This document shows positions 57,675 to 64,000 of a stretch of 64,000 nucleotides of DNA, one piece after another (within the stretch, counting starts at the first letter, position 1; the number at the start of each line of letters is the position of its first letter). Source of the DNA: Corbicula japonica (Eukaryota; Mollusca; Bivalvia; Venerida; Cyrenidae). The notes under the pieces were generated by a model, which saw nothing but the letters and a program-made list of their open reading frames with translations, had not been told where the DNA came from and made no database searches. Both the position numbers and the translations under genes were made by a program. The stretch is taken from NCBI GenBank assembly GCA_038501625.1, contig JAZAYU010000010.1, positions 7,461,380 to 7,525,379 on the forward strand. Direction: 5' to 3'.

Positions 57675-58292
57675 AAATGATAGTGTCTCTAGCTGGGAGC
57701 GAACCCGCACCGTCACGGCGACAGCGCCTAGCCATGCAATTCCTGCGACGCAACCAACTGAGCTAACCGGGACAACGCCAAAAAAACGTTGATCGGATAG
57801 CCCTGATATACGTAACAATCACTGCATGACATCGGTAACGGGTTAATTTTACTGATAACAGTACTGACTAAATGTACGGGGAGACTTTTTACGGCCGCCA
57901 CACTGCACAAATAGCGCTACTGTGAATTTCAAATGATAGTGTCTCTAGCTGGGAGTGAACCCGCACCGTCACGGCGACAGCGCCTAGCCATGCAATTCCT
58001 GCGACGCAACCAACTGAGCTAACCGGGACAACGCCAAAAAAACGTTGATCGGATAGCCCTGATATACGTAACAATCACTGCATGACATCGGTAACGGGTT
58101 AATTTTACTGATAACAGTACTGACTAAATGTACGGGGAGACTTTTTACGGCCGCCACACTGCACAAATAGCGCTACTGTGAATTTCAAATGATAGTGTCT
58201 CTAGCTGGGAGCGAACCCGCATCGTCACGGCGACAGCGCCTAGCCATGCAATTCCTGCGACGCAACCAACTGAGCTAACCGGGACAACGCCA
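57675..58292 (-). mobile_element. tRNA-derived SINE in a 256 bp tandem array (2.4 copies)
   Basis: GATAGTGTCTCTAGCTGGGA starts at 57,678, 57,934 and 58,190, an exact 256-base period with near identity. On the minus strand each copy reads CCCGGTTAGCTCAGTTGGTT (box A) through GGTGCGGGTTCGCTCCCAGC (box B), a tRNA-like head of about 95 bases. Copies 1 and 2 have a 150-base unrelated body; copy 3 lacks it. Near identity means recent tandem duplication. This is the most complete member of the SINE family found elsewhere in the window. Confidence 0.88.
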
Positions 58293-58338
58293 AAGAGCGA
58301 AATCTACCAACTTTTACGTATATTTAGTTAAAAAAAGT

Positions 58339-58410
58339 GTCCGTCCTGAGTATTGAACCCGGGGCCTCCGCTTTATAGGCGAGATTGTTGACCACTACAC
58401 TACAACGAAC
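58339..58410 (-). tRNA. tRNA-like gene or pseudogene (72 nt)
   Basis: The minus strand folds as a cloverleaf: acceptor GTTCGTT/GACGGAC pairs at all seven positions (two G-U), D-stem has three of four pairs, anticodon stem CTCGC/GCGGA has four of five with loop CTATAAA, and T-arm is CCGGG-TTCAATA-CTCAG with four of five. Boxes A (TAGTGTAGTGG) and B (GGGTTCAATAC) are recognisable. The apparent anticodon ATA would be unusual for an animal tRNA (tyrosine tRNAs use GTA and have an intron), so a pseudogene or SINE head is more likely than a working gene. Confidence 0.5.
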
Positions 58411-58680
58411 TGGTCTAACGAACTTGAAATTAACAATCAGTATCAAAGGAACTAGAAAGGAACCAGTAAGAACTAGAAATATCTACACTTCTCTTTCGTT
58501 TTACACTGTGTATTGTATGCAAGTGACACCCAAGAATATTCCATATAATATTGTATTTAAGCCATCAATATTGACTAAACTGGTTACTTAAATCGTAAAT
58601 ATGTTTTTCCTCCAATACAACACCCACTAACAACCAATCTAATTAATCTATTTGATTTTTCCGCTGCATAATAATAAAAT

Positions 58681-59033
58681 CCCACTAGATACCTCTCAAG
58701 CCTGCTAGATGCCTCTCTGGTGTAAATAGCTACCAATCGAAATAGTTTATTTCATTTTCCCTCTGCATAATAAGAGAATACGAGTATTATTTACAACATT
58801 TCACTGGTCGAAAAACTAGGTCAAAAGTGAGCTTAGACAGCTAACGCCAAAAAATCCCACTAGATACCTCTCCACCCTGCTAGATGCCTCTCAGGTGTAA
58901 ATAGCTACCAATCGAAAAATAGTTTATTTCATTTTCCCTCTGCATAGTAAGAGAATACGAGCATTATTTACAACATTTCATTGGTCGAAAAACTAGGTCA
59001 AAAGTGAGCTTAGACAGCTAACGCCGAAAAACT
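58681..59033 (+). repeat. 176 bp direct tandem duplication
   Basis: 58,681-58,856 and 58,857-59,033 are nearly identical, from CCCACTAGATACCTCTC through GTGAGCTTAGACAGCTAACG. Only a few substitutions separate them. Confidence 0.88.
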
Positions 59034-59460
59034 GTTTGTTTATAGGAGCCTCAATCTCACTAAAGTCATACCGTACAAAATGTTAAATCTGATGACGTCC
59101 CGCAGACACCGAACATAAGCGATAGCGGTCTTCTCCGATTACTATTTTTTGAAATCGTCAACACATGAAGCATGATTTATAACGCTCGCAAAATTATTTG
59201 AAGATAATCATTACATTAGAAATGAATGCAATATAACACATATATCTTCAACAAAATATGTCTTACGCAGGCCGTCAACACTTTCCATGGTTTAAAATAC
59301 TATGTTTAGGTTCACTTTTGCGATTTTGTAGGCGACAATTTGATTGGTTCAAAGGGTAAGTGATAAAAACACGTTTTAGTTACTCGTCGTCAGATCCTGA
59401 TGGCATAGCGGTTTTCAGGAGATGATTTTGATCAGATTGTAGGAGCCTAAGATCAGCATA
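59034..59460. other. No feature recognised
   Basis: About 430 bases without a supportable feature. Confidence 0.4.
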
Positions 59461-59467
59461 GAACTTT

Positions 59468-59695
59468 TACTGGGATATATATTTAGCGCCATAGCAGGCA
59501 CAATTCTTTGCTGTGGTCATATTTCCGACAGGGTCCACGCTGAAAGTATTACTGTGGTACATATTTGGTGCCGTGACCTGGTGCATTATGTTCTGCCGAT
59601 ATTACTGGAATGAATCACGCTTTAAGTATTACTGCGGTATATATTCAACGCCATTGCGGGCACATTATTGTGCTGTGGTCATGTTTTTGAGATGA
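59468..59695 (+). repeat. Degenerate ~80-90 bp tandem repeat
   Basis: Three diverged units share ACTG-GGTA-ATATTT, GCGCCAT/GTGCCGT/ACGCCAT, and GCTGTGGTCAT words. Confidence 0.6.
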
Positions 59696-59704
59696 TGCAG
59701 GGCT

Positions 59705-59795
59705 TGAGGTTATAAAACTGAGATTGGAAACCAGTCTCAAATCTGATTTTTTTTTTATCTCATGGATCTGATTGGCTGAAATGGCGACTGTAAGT
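59705..59795 (+). repeat. Half-copy of the palindromic intronic repeat
   Basis: GGTTATAAAACTGAGATTGG, CCAGTCTCAAATCT and GATTGGCTGAAATGGCGACT match one arm of the elements at 62.4-63.5 kb. A T-rich insertion splits it and the second arm is absent. Confidence 0.75.
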
Positions 59796-59887
59796 ATTAC
59801 CATATAGTGTCTTAAAAAAGAAAAAAAAATATTATTACTTATTTTCAACACTGGTATTTTTTGTGAGTGCAATTCGCGAAAAAACAA

Positions 59888-59948
59888 GTCGAAGTCATTC
59901 AAATTCATCAGAGGATCACAAACAAAATACCATTGATGGATAAAAAAT
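59888..59948 (+). repeat. Upstream copy of a ~63 bp direct repeat that includes the integrin start codon
   Basis: Almost identical to 60,359-60,421 (one change, CAGAGGATC versus CAGATGATC). It ends AAAAAATGAGGATAG in both places, so it carries a decoy start codon; in this upstream copy the frame from ATG reaches a stop after about nine codons. Confidence 0.88.
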
Positions 59949-59956
59949 GAGGATAG

Positions 59957-60036
59957 TACATGTATTTAAACCATGAAGAAGGCCTGTAAGGCTTGTAAGG
60001 CCGAAACGTTGGTTAGATGAAATACATATACATGTA
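59957..60036 (+). ncRNA. Possible hammerhead-ribozyme-like motif
   Basis: ATGAAGA (one change from CUGANGA), a GGCC/GGCC stem II and GAAAC occur in order (59,973-60,007). Just outside, AACC and GGTT can pair, and TACATGTATTT pairs with AAATACAT/ACATGTA further out. GGCCGAAACGTTGG resembles the hammerhead region of Penelope-like retroelements. The first core base is wrong and no cleavage triplet was fixed, so this is a tentative call. Confidence 0.35.
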
Positions 60037-60358
60037 AGTGAAAATTTAAAACGTTTTTGGTATTGTTTTTACTTCTTTTTATTCTTTTTATGACGTATCT
60101 AATAGAAGAAGCGAGAACCACGAGACTTTCGTTTACACGGCTTACTTAGTTTTCTTCGCAGTTCTCAAAGTAAATTCATTCCTATTGTATATCCGGCCGG
60201 ACGAGGGCGAGCCGGAAAAATATTTATCAAACACTTAAAATTGTTCTTGCTTTCAGAGATACGACAAACACCACTCATATAGCCGGACCTCCTGCCGGAT
60301 GTCAGTCTAAACTAAAACACACGTGGCCCTATAAATTGTGAATGTAACATCTGCGCTC

Positions 60359-60421
60359 GAAGTCATTCAAATTCATCAGATGATCACAAACAAAATACCA
60401 TTGATGGATAAAAAATGAGGA
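60359..60421 (+). repeat. Downstream copy of the direct repeat, spanning the integrin ATG
   Basis: See 59,888-59,948. The region between the copies (411 bases) would be the unit of a tandem duplication or insertion in the presumed 5' UTR/promoter of the integrin gene. Confidence 0.88.
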
Positions 60422-60605
60422 TAGGCGCTAAAACGGTTGGGGTTTGGAGTAGATTTGTGGTACTGTGTGTAACATTTAGTTTTGCTAATGGATTTAACAT
60501 CGATGTGGATAAATTCGTGCTGCTTCGAGGTGACGGGGTTGGTTCTGGAAGTTACTTTGGCTACTCCGTAGCAATAATGAAGAAAGCCGGACCTCGGCAG
60601 TTACG
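60415..60605 (+). CDS. Integrin alpha chain, exon 1 (signal peptide and first beta-propeller blade)
   Basis: The ATG at 60,415 opens a frame with a basic N-terminus, a hydrophobic stretch (FVVLCVTFSFANG, about residues 14-26) typical of a signal peptide, and the mature start FNIDVDKFVLL. SGSYFGYSVAI at about residues 45-55 is the classic first FG-GAP blade (G-x-x-F-G-Y-S) of integrin alpha chains. A donor site, ACG|GTAAGT, ends the exon at 60,605 with two bases of a codon over (phase 2). Integrin alpha chains pair with beta chains at the plasma membrane as adhesion receptors. Start choice: first ATG in frame, directly before a signal peptide; the duplicated ATG at 59,945 leads to a stop. The subtype (alpha4/9-like, PS-type or other) cannot be fixed from this part. 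Confidence 0.85.
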
Positions 60606-62062
60606 GTAAGTCGGTCAAATAATTTTATACCTCGAAATAATATACACGTACTGTTGTGATTTTGCAGACTTGTTTTCAAGATCTCGAGATGCAGGTACGC
60701 TCCCAGGTAGAGGCAATATCATTTTAAAGTAAATGAGAATATGTTACGAGATAAGAAGTACAAGAGCGTGAATCACTTTGTCGAATATGATGCTTTTTAA
60801 CAGTCATGCATAATAAATGGTATGAACCAAGGATAAAATGACGGACAACTTTCAATAAAATTATATTAAAGCGAAACACGTCCTTATTCGAGCTATAACC
60901 TTAAAGAAGAAATGACGTCATTACGTTTTAGACATGCGCGTTGTTTATAACCAATTCAGGAAATGTCTCCATTAAAAACTTGTTTTGACTCAAATGATTT
61001 CATATACAGGTACTGTGATATACTGTGATATAAACAAAGATTGCCGTACCGTAACCTGTATTTGTTTGATATTATCACGTGGCAGCAACGGTGTTCCATA
61101 TTTTTGCATTCATTAATGTATAAACAGCAAGTTTGATAAACGCATTTTTATAAACTATTACATGCTTTTGTAGTTGGATATCACATTATCTAAATTTCAT
61201 TGTACCATTTGTGTAAAAAATACTAAATCCTTGACTAAATCCTTTAGAAATCGCTGTATCTATGTACTTGAATTTATCATCTTTCAAAAGCTCCATCTTT
61301 CGGTCTTTTTATATGAAGATGTCTCTAGACATTCACCAAAGCAGTGTCATTCTGGCCATTGATTATCTAGATGATATTTAACACAAATCAAATGAAAAAA
61401 AAATCACAACACTGAACAAAACTCTTGAATTAAATAAGTGTTAAGTTGTTTTTTTTTTATTTTTGACCAGTTTATTTTCCGATGAGAAATACTCATCGAC
61501 GAAACTTTTTTTTACTTTTTTCTGATAACTACTTGCTGATTTTACTTGTTTGTCACGTGACAAGTTATCGATAGCGTACTATAAACATGTTTTTCACGTT
61601 TGAACAATGAGTCCACCACCTTGGCTTAATTACAATTGCGGTACGTCATTGGAAAAAAATACCTTCAGTCATTTAAGTGATATTTTAGTTTTCACAAAAT
61701 TTAGAAAGAACTTACAACTATTAATCAATTTCTTATAACTAAAATAGGATTTTGTTACAAATTTTGACAATAAAATGGTATTACTACCGCGTAATGCATA
61801 ATAAATAATCTTGTCTGCTCAAGTTTATTACTGCATTTAAAAAATTGACGTCAATTGTCCGAAGGTACCTTTCCCCGTGACGCGCCCCAATTAAGTAAAC
61901 CACTCTACCTTCCGCACAATATTTCTATAAACCGAAAGCTAGGAAAATTGTCATTGCTATAAAAATGTTTTATTTTTATCTGGTATTCTATCACTTCTTA
62001 CAATCTATGCCTAGTAATTCCTGCCCTTAGTCTTCAAAGTTTTCAATGTGTTCGTTTCGCAG
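60606..62062 (+). other. Integrin intron 1
   Basis: GTAAGT donor and TTCGTTTCGCAG acceptor. It contains a SINE 3' fragment at 60,688-60,727 (GCTCCCAGGTAGAGGCAATA) and otherwise AT-rich sequence. Confidence 0.8.
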
Positions 62063-62178
62063 GATTTTGGTTGGTGCCCCACGCAGTAACGACACAGCAA
62101 TGCCGTCTGTCGTACGACCGGGAGGCGTGTTTGCCTGTCCACACAATGGAAGTAATTGTATCCGGCTAAATATCGACA
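62063..62178 (+). CDS. Integrin alpha chain, exon 2 (first blade, continued)
   Basis: The 116-base exon completes the split Arg codon and reads ILVGAPRSND, then VVRPGGVFACP and a Cys-containing end (CIRLNID). LVGAPR and PGGVF-x-C are hallmark integrin blade-1 sequences. The donor is GACA|GTAATA (weaker than consensus) and leaves one base of a codon (phase 1). Confidence 0.87.
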
Positions 62179-62439
62179 GTAATACATTTTAATAATTTAT
62201 ACAAACTTCGGCTTGTGTTTCATAAACGAACAGTTAACCACTTTAAGCTTACTGATTTTGTGTTATCTCTGTAGTTTTGAAGAAATTGACGCATTAATTG
62301 ATTTATTTATTCCGTTTTTAAATTATTATTTCCTGAAATAACTGGTACATCGTGTGACTGTTTCTTGCGATTTGTCAAGTGCCAAAGTCGGATGTCAACG
62401 TTTGGAAAACCTTTCGTACTGAACATTTGGGCTGAAGGT

Positions 62440-62574
62440 AATAAAACTAAGATTGGATACCAGTCTCAAATCTCAAGCATCTGATTGGCTGAAATGGCGA
62501 CTGGTCGCCATTTCAGCCAATCAGATGCTTGAGATTTGAGACTGGTTTCCATGCTCAGTTTTATAACCTTGGGA
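62440..62574. repeat. ~135 bp near-perfect palindrome (foldback MITE), copy 1
   Basis: The left arm AGTCTCAAATCTCAAGCATC continues TGATTGGCTGAAATGGCGAC and meets its reverse complement with a centre at about GACTGGTCGC (62,510). The outer ends GGTAATAAAACTAAG and CTCAGTTTTATAACC also pair. Few mismatches, so a transcript would form a long hairpin. Confidence 0.9.
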
Positions 62575-62956
62575 CATTGTACTTAAAACTGGCCGAAATG
62601 TTCAAGAGGAATGATTGATACATCTTAGAATAATTTAGAACATTTAAAAACTCGATGTATGTTCTGCAATATAACTGCATTTAAATTACTATTCGAACAC
62701 CCCTCGTACCTTTCAATTCCTTTTTCATCTATTTAAATACCGCTATTTTTCGTGTTTATGTTGATATCATTTAAGCAAATATCAGTCTTAATCCAACACA
62801 ATCTAATTGTAGCAAATTGGTGAACTCAATTCAGTTTATCATCTTTAAGGTTATTAAATTAATAAATACAATCTATGCTTTACAGTAATAACTTCGCTTG
62901 CAGTATGCACGCACATGTATTATTCCGTGTATCTTTCAATAAGTGCCTAAGATCAT

Positions 62957-63088
62957 AAAACTAAGCATTGAGATCAGTCTCAAATCTCAAGGATCTGATT
63001 GGCTGAAACGGCGACCAGTCGCGATTTCAGCCAATCAGATCCTTGAAATTTGAGACTGATCTAAATACTTAGTTTTATGATCTTGGGC
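62957..63088. repeat. ~130 bp near-perfect palindrome, copy 2
   Basis: The ends AAGATCATAAAACTAAG and CTTAGTTTTATGATCTT are perfect inverses; the centre lies near GCGACCAGTCGCG (63,014). Same family as copy 1. Confidence 0.9.
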
Positions 63089-63158
63089 ACAGGAGACTAA
63101 CATGTAGACATTCAACAAAAAGGAAAACAAGTAGTCTAATGATTTAAAACCTTTTTAG

Positions 63159-63283
63159 ATAACACTGGTAATGAAAATGTCACCTTCAAGGGAAAGTCAG
63201 TGCCACTGTGTCATGGCAGGAACGATTCGTGGCTGGGTGGAACCCTAGAAACCCCAAATACTGCCAGTGCTTCGCAGTTTATG
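63159..63283 (+). CDS. Integrin alpha chain, exon 3 (blade 1/2 region)
   Basis: The 125-base exon joins in phase and reads NNTGNENVTFKGKSVPLCHG, then NDSWLGGTLETP, ending at ATG|GTATGT (63,283), phase 0. The combined three exons give 144 codons. WLGG-T occupies the place where other integrin alpha chains have the D-x-W-L-G repeat-2 segment after the first cysteine pair. N-glycosylation sequons (NVT, NDS) agree with an extracellular domain. The gene continues beyond the window. Confidence 0.85.
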
Positions 63284-63356
63284 GTATGTTGTCATAGCTC
63301 CTTAGTAAGCATTTCCCTGCAGATTTAGCAATATGAGTATTTGTTAAGAAACGGGC

Positions 63357-63548
63357 TCAAGATCATACAACTTAGTTTTGAGATCAGTCTCAAATCTCAA
63401 GGATCTGATTGGCTGAAATGGCGACTGGTCGCCATTTCAGTCTCAAATCTCAAGGATCTGATTGGCTGAAATGGCGACTGGTCGCCATTTCAGCCAATCA
63501 GATGCTTGAGATTTGAGATTGATCTCCAGATTTAGTTTTATGATCTTT
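63357..63548. repeat. Palindromic element, copy 3, with internal duplication
   Basis: Same family as 62,440 and 62,957. The inner arm GATTGGCTGAAATGGCGACT is present twice on the left side (63,409 and 63,459) around an extra centre GACTGGTCGC, as if replication switched template at the palindrome. Confidence 0.88.
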
Positions 63549-63774
63549 GGCAATGGGTTTGAAGTTTTCATTTGAAAAACATATTCATATGTATTAGAAA
63601 GAACAAATGCTCACAAAGTATGCTCAGCCGAATTATACATGTACATGTAGTTTTCTGTTGCAATTCCTGATAAAATTTGACATTTTGCTTTTTTTGATGT
63701 TAGGTGTATTATTTTACAGAAATTATCCATTCTTAAAATGCTGAATTGGGGGAATCGGAGTTAAAGATTTTTTG

Positions 63775-63870
63775 ATAATGAGTTGCGCTGAACCCGGGGC
63801 TAGGCGGAATGGGTGGTAATTTGCATTTCTATTACTGCAAACGAACAGGCTAATTCGAACCAAGCCTGCA
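63775..63870 (+). repeat. Interspersed repeat with ACCCGGGGCTAGG, copy 2
   Basis: GAGTTGCGCTGAACCCGGGG, CTATTACTGC and GAACAGGCTAATTC match 41,640-41,760 in order and orientation. Confidence 0.7.
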
Positions 63871-64000
63871 ATGTTTTCATATTTGTCATGTTCGGAGGGA
63901 GGCTTACAAAGTTTCCTTTTCATCTAATTCGACTGATAATTCACTAGAATTAATGTAAACGGCTTCACAGAATTATGAATAGAAGTTATATTATTATCAT

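Larger units (their letters stand above)
62179..63158 (+). other. Integrin intron 2
   Basis: Bounded by GTAATA and an ACCTTTTTAG acceptor. Holds two of the palindromic elements (62,440-62,574 and 62,957-63,088). Confidence 0.8.
63284..64000 (+). other. Integrin intron 3 (incomplete)
   Basis: Starts with GTATGT and contains the third palindrome and a second copy of the ACCCGGGGCTAGG repeat. No further exon was recognised before the window ends. Confidence 0.6.

Noticed and set aside
57618..58166. Repeated 60-66 codon minus-strand frames
   Set aside because: Identical translations of the tandem SINE copies.
60494..60679. Minus-strand frame overlapping the first integrin exon
   Set aside because: Shadow of the plus-strand coding exon, with no domain.
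62440..63548. Palindromes as microRNA genes
   Set aside because: Multi-copy MITE-like family with long perfect arms; no evidence for a conserved mature microRNA.

Overview
This is eukaryotic nuclear DNA and most likely comes from a bivalve mollusc. Spliced coding sequence occurs only at the right end. The rest is AT-rich, intron-like or intergenic DNA packed with repeats: CR1/L2-type and jockey-like LINEs, a Penelope fragment, tRNA-derived SINEs, Helentron-like elements with ~150 bp tandem cores, and TTAGGG motifs. The host assignment is an inference from these repeat types; no marker gene fixes the species.

Layout. 0-6.6 kb: mostly unannotated DNA with two copies of a ~190 bp repeat, a Penelope-like RT fragment (minus strand) and a 43 bp minisatellite. 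7.0-10.7 kb: a LINE with a 2A-like motif, PHD-like finger, truncated endonuclease and complete RT. 10.7-11.8 kb: two minisatellites. 12.0-14.2 kb: a minus-strand Helentron-like element with ~146 bp core repeats and telomere-like insertions. 15.1-17.4 kb: a 78 bp minisatellite open in two frames. 17.5-18.3 kb: an ~80 bp minisatellite and an (AT)n tract. 19.8-20.9 kb: a minus-strand LINE RT fragment. 21.9-28.6 kb: a ~712 bp satellite in which every unit carries a tRNA-like promoter region, interrupted by a ~630 bp inverted-repeat element that itself holds two tRNA-like segments. 30.8-33.5 kb: a decayed LINE with an SGNH-esterase/zinc-knuckle ORF1. 34.5-35.1 kb: an isolated LTR with a primer-binding site.

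35.8-46.7 kb holds the most striking object: a 10.87 kb element bounded by ~73 bp inverted repeats and a perfect 9 bp direct repeat. Both arms carry arrays of paired CGCAATGGAAA motifs, oppositely oriented in the two arms. Two Helentron-like elements and small MITEs are nested inside it, and a further Helentron-like element abuts it (46.76-48.08 kb). 48.2-50.1 kb: remnants of HhH-like and His-Me (HNH) endonuclease-like ORFs around a hAT-like MITE. 50.3-55.7 kb: two head-to-tail units sharing both ends but not their interiors; the second contains an array of GCC(N4)GGC motifs. 57.7-58.3 kb: a triplicated SINE and a tRNA-like sequence.

60.4-63.3 kb: the only convincing host gene, the first three coding exons of an integrin alpha chain (plus strand), continuing past the window. 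Its introns carry ~130 bp near-perfect palindromes and SINE debris. Apart from the integrin gene, the coding capacity seen is selfish DNA, so the window is best read as repeat-rich DNA upstream of and inside the 5' part of an integrin locus.
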